From assembly GCF_024267675.1 (NCBI RefSeq), contig NZ_JALDYX010000003.1:62001-126000 (forward strand): a stretch of 64,000 nt of DNA, given 5' to 3'. Shown here in pieces: positions 53,336 through 64,000 of the stretch; position 1 is the stretch's first letter; every line of letters begins with the position of its first letter. The DNA is from Marinobacterium sedimentorum (GTDB taxonomy: Bacteria; Pseudomonadota; Gammaproteobacteria; Pseudomonadales; Balneatricaceae). Under the pieces are notes generated by a model. It made no database searches. It saw only the letters and a list, made by a program, of their open reading frames with translations, and was not told where the DNA came from. The translations under genes were made by a program, and so were the position numbers.

Positions 53336-53593
53336 ATGGCGAACAAAGCATTTATCCTACAGCGCATCTGCATCTATGCCGGTACCACGATAGACCCCGA
53401 CGCCGACGCCGAGGTCAGGCAGATCCTGCTCGACAAGTTCAACCTACCCCTGCCCCAGCGCCGCTCACTGGAAGAATCCCTGATGGCCGTGGCCACGCCG
53501 CGGCCGGAAATCATCGACCTTATCATTGAATACCGCGCCCTGACGGCGAGCAAAAACAAGGCGAACTTGATCAATGCGCAAAGAAGAACGTGA
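53336..53593 (+). CDS. small protein of unknown function, coupled to exonuclease gene
   Basis: An 85-residue protein (MANKAFILQRICIYAGTTID at the start, LIIEYRALTASKNKANLIN near the end), without membrane spans or known motif. AGGAGG is 49 bases ahead, too far to be the RBS; a nearer GCGGAA may serve. Its last 20 bases overlap the start of the exonuclease gene in another frame, implying coupled translation. It may be a partner or regulator of that enzyme. Confidence 0.66.
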   Translation: MANKAFILQRICIYAGTTIDPDADAEVRQILLDKFNLPLPQRRSLEESLMAVATPRPEIIDLIIEYRALTASKNKANLINAQRRT

Positions 53594-54251
53594 AGCCCCG
53601 AGCAAGGCCGACATTGCCCTGCTCCCGGCCTTTGAGGGGCTCAAGCTTTCCCAGATCCGGGTACCGCGCAGCCGTGAGGAATTTCTGGCGGCCACCCTGG
53701 AGCTGCTGCAGTGCCGTTATGTTGGCTTTGATACAGAGTCCAAGCCCACCTTCGACAAGGGCGAAACCTCCCGCGGACCCCATGTGGTGCAGCTGACCAC
53801 ACTGAAACACGCCTATATCTTTCAGCTCTGGCGCGAGCACGCCTGCGACTGCCTGCGCCAGATCCTGCAGTCGCAGGACTGCATAAAGGTTGGCTTTGGC
53901 CTGCGTTCGGATCGCAGCCATATCCGCCGCAGGCTGGGGATTAACCCCAACGCCCTGCTGGACCTGGATCAGGTATTCCGCAAACAGGGCTATCGCCGGG
54001 AGCTTGGTGTAAAGGCCGCCATTGCGGTGCTGCTGGGGCAAAAATTCCAGAAATCGAAGTCTGTCGCCATGTCCAACTGGGCCTTGCCAGAACTGAAAGA
54101 TAACCAGCTGCTGTACGCCGGCAACGATGCCTATGCGGCGCGACTGGTGCTTGAGTTGCTGGCGCTTGACGACCAGACACTGCCGGTCAGTTATGTAAAA
54201 ACGCCCGCCAGCCATGCAAGAGAGAAGAGCTCGACAGGCCAGGTCAGCTAA
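53574..54251 (+). CDS. DEDDy-type 3'-5' exonuclease
   Basis: A 225-residue protein with an RNase D-like exonuclease fold but no HRDC domains. Exo I is YVGFDTESKPTF (Asp, Glu), Exo II is KVGFGLRSDRSHI (Asp), and Exo III is YAGNDAYAARLVLEL (Asp with a Tyr). It is distinct from the full ribonuclease D at 33549-34727. It probably digests single-stranded DNA or RNA 3' ends. A basic N-terminal extension and the overlap with the small upstream gene are the other visible features. Confidence 0.86.
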   Translation: MRKEEREAPSKADIALLPAFEGLKLSQIRVPRSREEFLAATLELLQCRYVGFDTESKPTFDKGETSRGPHVVQLTTLKHAYIFQLWREHACDCLRQILQSQDCIKVGFGLRSDRSHIRRRLGINPNALLDLDQVFRKQGYRRELGVKAAIAVLLGQKFQKSKSVAMSNWALPELKDNQLLYAGNDAYAARLVLELLALDDQTLPVSYVKTPASHAREKSSTGQVS

Positions 54252-54283
54252 CAAAGAGCGGTATAGAACGCGGCAATGAGCAC

Positions 54284-54333
54284 AAAAAAGCCGGCCCCGA
54301 TGCACACCTGAAACAGGCTGGATCGGGGCCGGC
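54284..54333 (-). terminator. intrinsic terminator of sthA
   Basis: On the minus strand GCCGGCCCCGAT pairs perfectly with its complement across a 20-base loop, and six T residues follow directly. It lies 30 bases beyond the sthA stop and also separates it from the convergent exonuclease gene. Confidence 0.9.
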
Positions 54334-54362
54334 GGACGGCACTAACGCATTTGCGCAAGCTG

Positions 54363-55763
54363 TCAGATATTGGAGATTCGATTCAAGCCGGAGATAGCGG
54401 CAACCCGGTAGGCTTCCGCCATGGTCGGGTAGTTGAAGGTCGTATTGATAAAGTACTTCAGCGTGTTGGCCTCACCCTTTTGCGTCATGATCGCCTGACC
54501 GATATGGACGATCTCCGAGGCATGGTCGCCAAAGCAGTGAATCCCCAGAATTTCCAGCGTATCACGGTTGAACAGCAGCTTGAGCATACCCACCGTCTGG
54601 CCGGAAATTTGCGCTCTGGCAGTATCCTTGAAGAAGGCCTGACCTACTTCATAGGGCACGCATTCCGCCGTCAGCTCTTCCTCGGTCTTGCCAAGCGAAC
54701 TGATCTCAGGAAGGGTGTAAATGCCGGTCGGCACCTCATTGATATACCGGAAGTCCTCGCTGTTCAGCAGATCAGCCGCCGCCGCACGCCCCTGATCCAG
54801 CGCCGCCGATGCCAGGCTCGGCCAGCCCACCACATCACCGGCCGCATAAACACCTTCGCAATCGGTACGGTAGTGGTCATCCACCTCCAGCTGACCACGG
54901 CTGTTGGGCACAAGACCAATATTCTCCAGCCCCAGAGCGTCGGTATTGCCGGTACGGCCGTTGCACCAGAGGAAGGCATCAGCATGGATGCGCTTGCCAG
55001 ACTTGAGGGTCATGATCACGCCACCCTGGTCCGCCACAACGGATGCATACTCTTCATTGTGACGAATTTTCACCGCGTTGTTGCGCAGGTGATAGCTAAG
55101 CGCATCCGAAATCTCGCCATCCAGGAAAGACAGCAATCGATCTCGCTGATCAATCAGGTCCACCTTGACGCCCAGGCCTGCAAAGATGGAGGCGTATTCG
55201 CAGCCGATAACCCCGGCACCGTAAATCACCATGGTACGGGGTGTGTGGCTGAGCTTGAGAATGGTATCGGAGTTGTAGATACGCGGATGCTCGAAGTCGA
55301 TATCCGCCGGGCAATAGGGGCGCGAACCGGTTGCGATCACAATATTGCGCGCCCGCAACGTTTCTTCGCCATTGGCCGTGCCGCGTACGATAATGGTGTT
55401 CTTGTCGGCAAATTCAGCCCGGCCAAAGAACACATCCACCCGGTTGCGGGCATAAAAGTTGGTACGCAGCATCACCTGGTTGGCGATCACCTTTTCGGCG
55501 CGATTCAACACTATGGGGAAGGAAAACCAGCGCGGCTCGCCTATATCACGGAACATCGGGTTAGTGTTGAATTCGATGATCTGCTTTACGGAATGACGTA
55601 ACGCCTTGGAGGGAATTGTACCCTTGTGCGTACAGTTGCCGCCCACCAGGTCCTGCTCCTCGATCACCGCAACGCGGCGCCCCTTCTTGACCGAATTCAT
55701 GGCCGCACCCTCACCCGCGGGTCCGGATCCGATCACAATGACGTCATAGTCATACACTGCCAT
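54363..55763 (-). CDS. sthA: soluble pyridine nucleotide transhydrogenase
   Basis: A 466-residue flavoprotein. The FAD-binding start [20 protein letters not shown], then [19 protein letters not shown], where the second redox Cys of the disulfide reductase family is absent as in SthA, and the NAD-binding [17 protein letters not shown] are diagnostic. The C-terminal dimer domain ends LNRISNI. It moves hydride between NADPH and NAD+ and can drain excess NADPH. It is alone in its direction between a terminator and nqrM, next to the Na+-NQR operon that uses NADH. Confidence 0.96.
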   Translation of the reverse strand: MAVYDYDVIVIGSGPAGEGAAMNSVKKGRRVAVIEEQDLVGGNCTHKGTIPSKALRHSVKQIIEFNTNPMFRDIGEPRWFSFPIVLNRAEKVIANQVMLRTNFYARNRVDVFFGRAEFADKNTIIVRGTANGEETLRARNIVIATGSRPYCPADIDFEHPRIYNSDTILKLSHTPRTMVIYGAGVIGCEYASIFAGLGVKVDLIDQRDRLLSFLDGEISDALSYHLRNNAVKIRHNEEYASVVADQGGVIMTLKSGKRIHADAFLWCNGRTGNTDALGLENIGLVPNSRGQLEVDDHYRTDCEGVYAAGDVVGWPSLASAALDQGRAAAADLLNSEDFRYINEVPTGIYTLPEISSLGKTEEELTAECVPYEVGQAFFKDTARAQISGQTVGMLKLLFNRDTLEILGIHCFGDHASEIVHIGQAIMTQKGEANTLKYFINTTFNYPTMAEAYRVAAISGLNRISNI

Positions 55764-55811
55764 TCGCTTCCCCTTCGTATCCTAGAAATACATTGCTAAT
55801 GCCACTAGCGC

Positions 55812-56054
55812 TCAGGCTTTCACCTTGACCTCATACGCCAGAGCCGCCGGAGTCTGCGCCCGGTCGGTGGTTTTTTTCTGTTCTTCGTCACACTTGTTCG
55901 GGTTACCGCCGCAGATATCGCACACGGTTTCCACACCCATGGCACCCATGCCGCCACAGGAACCCGCAATGGGCTTGCGCCCCAGCAGCACGCCCACGGA
56001 CATGGCCAGGATCACGGTACCCAGCACCACAAAGGTCAAAATCATAATATCCAT
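55812..56054 (-). CDS. nqrM: Na+-NQR maturation protein NqrM
   Basis: An 80-residue protein with an N-terminal membrane span and the cysteine motif GSCGGMGAMGVETVCDICGG, as in NqrM, which delivers iron for the membrane Fe centre between NqrD and NqrE. Start set at ATG 56054 (MDIMILTFVV); a GTG three codons earlier is possible. GAGG lies nine bases ahead. It is the last of the nqr genes, ten bases after apbE. Confidence 0.93.
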   Translation of the reverse strand: MDIMILTFVVLGTVILAMSVGVLLGRKPIAGSCGGMGAMGVETVCDICGGNPNKCDEEQKKTTDRAQTPAALAYEVKVKA

Positions 56055-56064
56055 CAGTAACACC

Positions 56065-57123
56065 TCACTTGCTTAGGTATTGCTCGAATTGCGGCGTCAT
56101 GTGCTCCACAAAACCGGCCCCGGACTTGACGATGAAAAAGGCGGCTATCTGATTATCGACCGCATACTGGTAGCCGCGTTCATCGCCCATCACCGTCAGT
56201 GCCGTGGCCAGCGCATCGGCCTCGGCGCAGGTGGGCCGCAACACGGTCACCGACGCCAGCTGATGCGTAATCGGCCTGCCGGTCAGCGGGTCCAGGGTAT
56301 GGGAAAAGCGCAGCCCCCCCTCCTCGAAGTAATTGCGATAGTCACCGGAGGTGGCCACGCCGGTTTCATGCACCGTAATGACACGCTGTACCTCACGGCC
56401 TGCATCGACCGGACTCTCGATCGCGATGCGCCAGCTATTGCCATCGGGTTTGAGCCCCCTGGCACGCAGCTCGCCGCCTATTTCCACCAGGTAGCTGTCA
56501 ATGCCTTCATGCTCCATCACCCGCGCCAGCTCATCGACACCATACCCCTTGGCGATAGCCGAAAGGTCGACGTAGAGATCAGCCGTCTTGGTCGCACGCA
56601 GCGTCGGGGCATCCAGCTGCAGGTACTGATAGCCCACGCGCTGACGCGCCCGGTCAATCTGCGACTGCTCAGGCGCATGGGTCACACGCCCGTCCGGCCC
56701 GAAGCCCCAGAGATTCACCAGCGGCCCTACGGTCACATCGAAAGCACCCTGGGTACTCTCGCTGATACTCTGAGCCAACTGCAGCACTTCAAACAGACCC
56801 GCCGAGACTTCAGTACCGTAGCCCGCCCCTGCCTGATTAAAGCGAGATAGCTCAGAATCCTTGATGTAGGTCGACATTGACTGGTTCACATCCAGCAAGG
56901 ATTGCTGCAGACGCGCCCCTAAGCGCTCAACACTCTCGTCCCCGGACTCAGCCGACACCCACTTGACAGTGTAAGTCGTACCCATGGTGGCGCCCGAAAC
57001 ACTGAGCACCCGGCGCTCGGCTTCCGAACTGCAGCCAGACAGAATGAACAGCCATACAAACAAAATGGCCAGCAGGGAAGCTGCTGGCCATTTTGTTGTC
57101 AGCTTCGGCACAGAAGCGACCAT
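56065..57123 (-). CDS. apbE: FAD:protein FMN transferase
   Basis: A 352-residue lipoprotein: a signal peptide with LSGC lipobox (Cys at about residue 31) and the ApbE core (SGATMGTTYTVKWVS, DVTVGPLVNLWGFGP, VDLSAIAKGYGVDELA, HTLDPLTGRPITHQL). It flavinylates NqrB and NqrC by attaching FMN to Thr through a phosphodiester link. It starts three bases after the nqrF stop. A perfect hairpin lies in the signal-peptide coding region (57059-57097), which might reduce its expression relative to the structural genes. Confidence 0.96.
   Translation of the reverse strand: MVASVPKLTTKWPAASLLAILFVWLFILSGCSSEAERRVLSVSGATMGTTYTVKWVSAESGDESVERLGARLQQSLLDVNQSMSTYIKDSELSRFNQAGAGYGTEVSAGLFEVLQLAQSISESTQGAFDVTVGPLVNLWGFGPDGRVTHAPEQSQIDRARQRVGYQYLQLDAPTLRATKTADLYVDLSAIAKGYGVDELARVMEHEGIDSYLVEIGGELRARGLKPDGNSWRIAIESPVDAGREVQRVITVHETGVATSGDYRNYFEEGGLRFSHTLDPLTGRPITHQLASVTVLRPTCAEADALATALTVMGDERGYQYAVDNQIAAFFIVKSGAGFVEHMTPQFEQYLSK
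57059..57097 (-). terminator. perfect hairpin inside the 5' end of apbE, possible attenuator
   Basis: ACAAAATGGCCAGCAG is followed after five bases by its exact complement (16-17 base pairs), with T-rich sequence on the distal side. It begins about 27 bases into apbE, immediately after nqrF. It looks like an intrinsic terminator, but it is inside an intact reading frame encoding the signal peptide. It could attenuate or stabilise the nqr transcript. Read-through must occur if apbE is made from the operon. Confidence 0.55.
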
Positions 57124-57126
57124 CCA

Positions 57127-58353
57127 TTAACCACCGAAGTCGTCGAGATAGATGTTTTCACGCTCAACACCCAGATCTACCAGCATCTGGATGACCGCCG
57201 CGTTCATCATGGGCGGCCCGCACATGTAGTACTCGCAATCTTCGGGCGCATCGTGGTCCCGCAGATAGTTCTCGTACAGCACGTTATGGATAAAGCCGGT
57301 GTAGCCATCCCAGTTGTCTTCAGGCTGCGGATCCGACAGTGCCAGATGCCACTTGAAGTTCTCGTTCTCTGCCGCCAGCGCATCATATTCTTCGCCATAG
57401 AAAGCTTCACGCATGGAGCGCGCGCCATACCAGAAGCTGATCTTGCGCTTGGAGTTCAGGCGCTTGAGCTGATCGAAGATATGTGAGCGCATCGGTGCCA
57501 TGCCGGCACCACCACCGATAAATACCATCTCGTTATCGGTTTTCTGGGCGAAGAACTCACCGAAAGGACCGTAAACGTCAATCTTGTCACCGGGCTTGAG
57601 ACCGAAGACATAGGACGACATCTTGCCCGGCGGGAAGCTGGTGCCAGGCGGCGGCGAAGCGATACGGATATTGAACTTAACAATACCCACTTCTTCCGGA
57701 TAGTTGGCCATGGAGTAGGCACGGATAACCGGCTCATCAACCTTGGAGACGTACTGCCAGACGTTGAACTTGTCCCAGTCTGCGCGGTATTCCTCTTCGA
57801 TATCGAAGTCCTTGTAATGCACTTCGTGGGCCGGAGCCTCGAGCTGCACATAACCACCGGCGCGGAAATCGACGTTCTGGCCTTCAGGCAGGCGCAGGGT
57901 CAGCTCCTTGATGAAAGTAGCCACGTTCGGGTTTGACTCGACGGTGCACTCCCATTTCTTGACGCCGAAGACATCGTCTTCAAGTTCGATTTTCAGATCC
58001 TGCTTGACGGCAACCTGGCATGACAGACGCCACCCCTGCTTGCCTTCACGCAGCGTGAAGTGGGATTCTTCGGTCGGCAGCATGGAGCCACCGCCCTCTT
58101 CCACGATACATTTGCACTGGGCACAGGTACCACCGCCGCCACAGGCGGAGGGGACGAAGATGCCAGCGCCGGCCAGGGTCGACAACAGCTTGTCGCCGGC
58201 CGCGACCGTAATGGTTTTTTCCGGGTCGCCATTAATTTCTATATTGACGTTACCGGAGCTTACGAGCTTTGAACGGGCTGCCAGGATAACCGCGACAAGT
58301 GCCAACACCATCGCAGTAAACATGACAACGCCGAGAACGATTTCAGCATTCAT
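57127..58353 (-). CDS. nqrF: Na+-NQR subunit F, NADH dehydrogenase component
   Basis: A 408-residue subunit. An N-terminal membrane helix (about 5-25) precedes the [2Fe-2S] domain with Cys71, Cys77, Cys80 and Cys112 ([10 protein letters not shown] and LSCQVAV). The FAD-binding [11 protein letters not shown] and the NADH-binding [16 protein letters not shown] follow. It oxidises NADH and passes electrons into the complex. It ends three bases before apbE. Confidence 0.98.
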   Translation of the reverse strand: MNAEIVLGVVMFTAMVLALVAVILAARSKLVSSGNVNIEINGDPEKTITVAAGDKLLSTLAGAGIFVPSACGGGGTCAQCKCIVEEGGGSMLPTEESHFTLREGKQGWRLSCQVAVKQDLKIELEDDVFGVKKWECTVESNPNVATFIKELTLRLPEGQNVDFRAGGYVQLEAPAHEVHYKDFDIEEEYRADWDKFNVWQYVSKVDEPVIRAYSMANYPEEVGIVKFNIRIASPPPGTSFPPGKMSSYVFGLKPGDKIDVYGPFGEFFAQKTDNEMVFIGGGAGMAPMRSHIFDQLKRLNSKRKISFWYGARSMREAFYGEEYDALAAENENFKWHLALSDPQPEDNWDGYTGFIHNVLYENYLRDHDAPEDCEYYMCGPPMMNAAVIQMLVDLGVERENIYLDDFGG

Positions 58354-58386
58354 TGGCTTGATCCACCCTTGTGTTCATCATGTTCC

Positions 58387-58995
58387 TTACAGCTGCACAC
58401 CGGAGAAGGACATGAAACCCAGAGACATCAGGCCAACAGTAATGAAGGTGATGCCCAGGCCACGCAGTCCTGCCGGTACGTCGCTGTATTTCAGCTTTTC
58501 GCGAATACCCGCCAGCGCCGTGATGGCCAGAGCCCAGCCCGTACCGGCACCCACTCCGTACACCACGCTTTCGCTGAAGTTGTAGTCACGCTCTACCATG
58601 AACAGAGCCGCACCCATGATGGCGCAGTTCACGGTAATCAGCGGCAAGAACACACCCAGCGCGTTGTAGAGCGCCGGTACGAACTTGTCGAGGAACATCT
58701 CGAGGATCTGCACGACCGCCGCGATAACGCCGATGTACGAGATATAGCCGAGGAAGCTCAGATCCACGTCAGGATAGCCGGCCCAGGCCAGCGCACCTTC
58801 ACGCAGCAGATGGTTAAAGACCAGGTTGTTGATCGGCGTGGTGATAGCCAGCACCACGATTACCGCGATGCCCAGGCCAATCGCCGTCTGTACCTTCTTG
58901 GAGATCGCCAGGAAGGTACACATCCCCAGGAAGAAGGCGAGCGCCATGTTTTCAACGAAAACGGCCTTAACGAAAAGGCTTATCAGCTGTTCCAT
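58387..58995 (-). CDS. nqrE: Na+-NQR subunit E
   Basis: A 202-residue six-span membrane protein of the RnfA/NqrE family. Conserved cysteines are Cys26 ([10 protein letters not shown]) and the one in [11 protein letters not shown] (about residue 120), which with NqrD hold a membrane iron centre. It lies two bases after nqrD and 33 bases before nqrF. Confidence 0.97.
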   Translation of the reverse strand: MEQLISLFVKAVFVENMALAFFLGMCTFLAISKKVQTAIGLGIAVIVVLAITTPINNLVFNHLLREGALAWAGYPDVDLSFLGYISYIGVIAAVVQILEMFLDKFVPALYNALGVFLPLITVNCAIMGAALFMVERDYNFSESVVYGVGAGTGWALAITALAGIREKLKYSDVPAGLRGLGITFITVGLMSLGFMSFSGVQL

Positions 58996-58997
58996 GA

Positions 58998-59663
<666 letters not shown>

Positions 59664-59666
59664 GAT

Positions 59667-60443
59667 TTACACCCCTCCTGCACGCAGGTTAGCCAGAAAC
59701 GGCGCATAGCCATTCTCGCCGAGCCAGAATTTAACCAGGTTGCTCACGCCATTGCTGGTCAGAGTCGCGCCGGACAGGCCATCAACCTGATGAGCCGCAT
59801 CCGGCGAAGACGGATTCACATTGCCCTTGATCAGGTGAAGCAAGGGCTCCATGGAACCCTCTGCATACACCTGCTTGCCTGGCCAGAGTGCCTTCCAGGC
59901 CGGGTTGTCGACCTCGCCACCCAGACCCGGCGTTTCGGCGTGGGAATAAAAGCCCAGACCCACCACTGTGTTCAGGTCGCCCTCCAGTGCCAGGAATCCG
60001 TACAGCGTAGACCAGAGGCCGTAACCGTGTACCGGCAGGATAATGCGTTCGATCTGGTCTCCATTTTGCACCAGGTATACCGGCATATAGCGGGCCTGAC
60101 GCTTGATGGAGGCGATATCGTCCTGGCGATCCAGCTTGATGGAGCGTGCCGGATCCTTGGCAGCCTTGGCCGCATCGTAGGTCGCCGGATTCACCGCATC
60201 GGTGAACTTGCCGGTCTCCAGATCGACGATCTTGGTGGTGATCTGGGCGAAGAGCTCATCCACGGACTTGCCGGGCTCACTGATGCCCGCCGCCGACAGG
60301 ATGTTGGACTTGCGATCCAGTTCCTTGTTGGAAACCTGCTGTGGCTTGAGCAGTACCGCGGCGGCGGATACCACCACCGAGCAAACCACGCACAGCAGAA
60401 CCGTCACGGTAATCGTTTTACTGATGGAATCTTTAGCCGCCAT
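59667..60443 (-). CDS. nqrC: Na+-NQR subunit C
   Basis: A 258-residue subunit with one N-terminal membrane helix and a periplasmic FMN domain. The flavinylation motif is [14 protein letters not shown] near the C-terminus, where Thr227 should carry [23 protein letters not shown] is typical of the domain. Its start overlaps nqrB's end by 11 bases. Confidence 0.97.
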   Translation of the reverse strand: MAAKDSISKTITVTVLLCVVCSVVVSAAAVLLKPQQVSNKELDRKSNILSAAGISEPGKSVDELFAQITTKIVDLETGKFTDAVNPATYDAAKAAKDPARSIKLDRQDDIASIKRQARYMPVYLVQNGDQIERIILPVHGYGLWSTLYGFLALEGDLNTVVGLGFYSHAETPGLGGEVDNPAWKALWPGKQVYAEGSMEPLLHLIKGNVNPSSPDAAHQVDGLSGATLTSNGVSNLVKFWLGENGYAPFLANLRAGGV

Positions 60444-61641
60444 GGCGCTTCATCCTCCGCTTGATGTTCGCCTGCACCACAAAGCTGTCAATCAGCGGTG
60501 CAAAGAGGTTACCGAACAGGATTGCCAGCATCATGCCTTCCGGGAAGGCCGGGTTGACGACGCGAATCAGCACAACCATCAGGCCGATCAGGGCACCGAA
60601 GTACCACTTGCCGGTATTGGTCATGGACGCCGACACCGGATCCGTGGCCATGAAGAACAGACCGAAGGCATAACCGCCAAGCACCATGTGCCAGTAGAAA
60701 GGCACGCTGAACATGGGGTTGGTATCGGAACCGATCAGGTTCAGCAGCACGGTGGTCGCCACCGTACCCGCCAGCACGCCGGCAACGATGCGCCAGGCTG
60801 CAACGCGGGTGTAGAGCAGAACCAGGCCACCGATGGCGATACAGAGCGTGGACACTTCACCCACCGAGCCCTGAATATTGCCGACGAAGGCATCAAACCA
60901 GGTGATGTTCTGCGCCAGAATGGCATCCACACCGCCCGCCGCTGCCAGACCCAGCGGCGTAGCACCGGAGAAGCCGTCAACGGCCGTCCAGATCGCATCG
61001 CCCGACATCTGCGCAGGATAGGCGAAGAACAGGAAAGCACGACCGGTCAGTGCCGGGTTAAGGAAGTTTTTGCCGGTACCACCGAACACTTCCTTGCCGA
61101 TCACCACACCAAAGCTGATGCCCAGGGCAACCTGCCACAAGGGAATGGACGGCGGCAGGATCAGCGCGAACAGGATAGAGGTGACAAAGAAGCCTTCGTT
61201 GACTTCATGGCCACGCTTCATCGCGAACAGCACTTCCCAGAAACCACCGACCACAAAGGTCACCGCGTAGACGGGAATCCAGTAGGCAGCACCGTGTATG
61301 ATGTTGTCCCAGAGGCTGTCCGGATTGAACGATGTCAGAGCACCGGCAATGCCACCCTGCCAGCTGCTCGCTTCGGTCAGACCCAGGCTCGCCATGGCAG
61401 TGTTAGCCTGGAAGCCAACGTTGTACAGACCGAAGAGCACGGCCGGAAAAGTACAGAGCCACACCAGGATCATCATGCGCTTGAGGTCGACGCCATCGCG
61501 CACGTGGGCGGCGCTTTTGGTCACCTGCCCCGGGGTGTAGAAAATGGTATCGACCGCTTCGTACAGCGCATACCAGTTTTCATATTTGCCGCCTTTATGG
61601 AAATGCGGCTCCATTTTGTCAAGAACGTTTCTCAGGCTCAT
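60433..61641 (-). CDS. nqrB: Na+-NQR subunit B
   Basis: A 402-residue membrane protein with about ten spans. The start is ATG 61641 ([18 protein letters not shown]), as in other NqrB proteins; the longer frame extends into nqrA and is artefactual. The FMN-attachment motif is [13 protein letters not shown] (Thr at about residue 226). Together with NqrC it carries covalent FMN, and it binds riboflavin and quinone. It begins four bases after nqrA. Confidence 0.97.
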   Translation of the reverse strand: MSLRNVLDKMEPHFHKGGKYENWYALYEAVDTIFYTPGQVTKSAAHVRDGVDLKRMMILVWLCTFPAVLFGLYNVGFQANTAMASLGLTEASSWQGGIAGALTSFNPDSLWDNIIHGAAYWIPVYAVTFVVGGFWEVLFAMKRGHEVNEGFFVTSILFALILPPSIPLWQVALGISFGVVIGKEVFGGTGKNFLNPALTGRAFLFFAYPAQMSGDAIWTAVDGFSGATPLGLAAAGGVDAILAQNITWFDAFVGNIQGSVGEVSTLCIAIGGLVLLYTRVAAWRIVAGVLAGTVATTVLLNLIGSDTNPMFSVPFYWHMVLGGYAFGLFFMATDPVSASMTNTGKWYFGALIGLMVVLIRVVNPAFPEGMMLAILFGNLFAPLIDSFVVQANIKRRMKRHGG

Positions 61642-61645
61642 TGGA

Positions 61646-63440
<1,795 letters not shown>

Positions 63441-63471
63441 AAAAACCGGCTGCACCAGAGGTGCAGCCGGT
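63441..63471 (-). terminator. intrinsic terminator of gap
   Basis: ACCGGCTGCAC pairs perfectly with GTGCAGCCGGT around a five-base loop; on the minus strand TTTTTGTTTAT follows. It lies 70 bases beyond the gap stop. It insulates nqr from gap. Confidence 0.93.
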
Positions 63472-63540
63472 CAGACCTCTCAAAAAGAGGCCGCGCCGGT
63501 CAGGCCTGCATCAGAACGATCCAGACCAGCGGGATCTGAA

Positions 63541-64000
63541 TCAGATCGACTGAGGCGGGAACGCCGGCAGGGTGCAGTGAGCCATGTTCTGCATCATGCG
63601 GAACACCTGACAGCTGTAACCGAACTCGTTATCGTACCAGACGTAGAGTACGCAGCGCTTGCCATCGACGATGGTCGCCAGACCATCCACCACACCGGCG
63701 GCACGGGAACCGACGAAGTCTGTCGATACGGCTTCAGGCGAGGTGCTGAAATCGATCTGCTTTTGCAGATCGGAGAAGAGTGCAGCATCACGCAGGTAGG
63801 CGTTCAGCTCTTCCTTGCTGGTTTCCTTCTCCAGGTTCAGGTTCAGAATGGCCATGGAGACGTTTGGCGTCGGTACGCGAATCGCGTTACCGGTCAACTT
63901 GCCTTCGAGCTGCGGCAGCGCCTTGGCAACAGCCTTGGCCGCACCGGTCTCGGAAATGACCATGTTCAGACCCGCCGCCCGACCACGACGATCACCCTTG
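63541..64000 (-). CDS. gap: glyceraldehyde-3-phosphate dehydrogenase, C-terminal part (5' end outside window)
   Basis: The last 152 residues of the enzyme; the frame is open to base 64000. Visible parts are KGDRRGRAAGLNMVISETGA, IRVPTPNVSMAILNLNLE, STDFVGSRAAGVVDGLATIV and YVWYDNEFGYSCQVFRMMQN. This fits the catalytic domain of a long-form GapDH as found near nqr in Pseudomonas; the active-site Cys lies outside. It oxidises glyceraldehyde 3-phosphate with NAD(P)+ in the cytoplasm. A strong terminator follows. Confidence 0.92.
   Translation of the reverse strand, partial: KGDRRGRAAGLNMVISETGAAKAVAKALPQLEGKLTGNAIRVPTPNVSMAILNLNLEKETSKEELNAYLRDAALFSDLQKQIDFSTSPEAVSTDFVGSRAAGVVDGLATIVDGKRCVLYVWYDNEFGYSCQVFRMMQNMAHCTLPAFPPQSI

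Noticed and set aside
54351-55601. 416-codon plus-strand ORF opposite sthA
   Set aside because: sthA is intact and complete on the minus strand; this is its shadow.

Overview
The window reads as chromosomal DNA of a GC-rich gammaproteobacterium, most like the Oceanospirillales/Pseudomonas side of the class (marine, possibly Marinobacterium-like). The reasons are a complete six-subunit Na+-translocating NADH:quinone reductase operon with apbE and nqrM next to a long-form gap gene, the dnaX-ybaB-recR-rnd-ycgL-ycgN order, and exbB-exbD-lpxK-kdsB. The genus is inference. There is no rRNA, recognisable tRNA, CRISPR array or intact insertion sequence.

Region 1 (1-9456) is the end of an exopolysaccharide locus of the exosortase A (XrtA/PEP-CTERM) type: a 5'-truncated asparagine-synthase-like amidotransferase, three GT4 glycosyltransferases (two resembling families known from exosortase A loci), a PaaK/CapK-like adenylating enzyme, a polysaccharide deacetylase, an ATP-grasp enzyme and, convergent, a low-molecular-weight tyrosine phosphatase. 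Region 2 (9457-23857) is accessory surface-glycan DNA with long gene-poor gaps: two related secreted beta-propeller proteins (one fused to a beta-helix), a GT-C membrane glycosyltransferase with gtrA/gtrB, an acetyltransferase-sulfotransferase fusion, an AT-rich OafA-type O-acyltransferase, and a GT2/DUF2264 pair.

Region 3 (23943-47173) is mostly core: a LysE exporter, apeB, an FKBP lipoprotein, prc, rpsA, ycgN-ycgL-rnd, recR-ybaB-dnaX, a MarR/EmrA/EmrB efflux operon, the exbB-exbD-lpxK-Trm112-kdsB envelope operon, comEC and a DUF2062 gene. Region 4 (47207-54251) holds lolD and one lolC/E-type permease, a PilZ protein followed by a Tus-family replication terminator protein, an EAL phosphodiesterase with a ruined GGDEF motif, and a DEDD exonuclease with a small partner. 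Region 5 (54284-64000) is a redox block: sthA, nqrM, apbE, nqrFEDCBA and the 3' part of gap, all on the minus strand.

Most unusual points: an E. coli-like -1 frameshift signal in dnaX (A AAA AAG, then a -1-frame stop after one codon); a Tus homologue outside the enterics with a possible Ter-like sequence ahead of its operon; a perfect 16-bp hairpin inside the 5' end of apbE directly after nqrF; the acetyltransferase-sulfotransferase fusion; and the paired propeller proteins beside an exosortase-type glycan locus. All family assignments come from reading the sequence and from memory of the families; no search was run.
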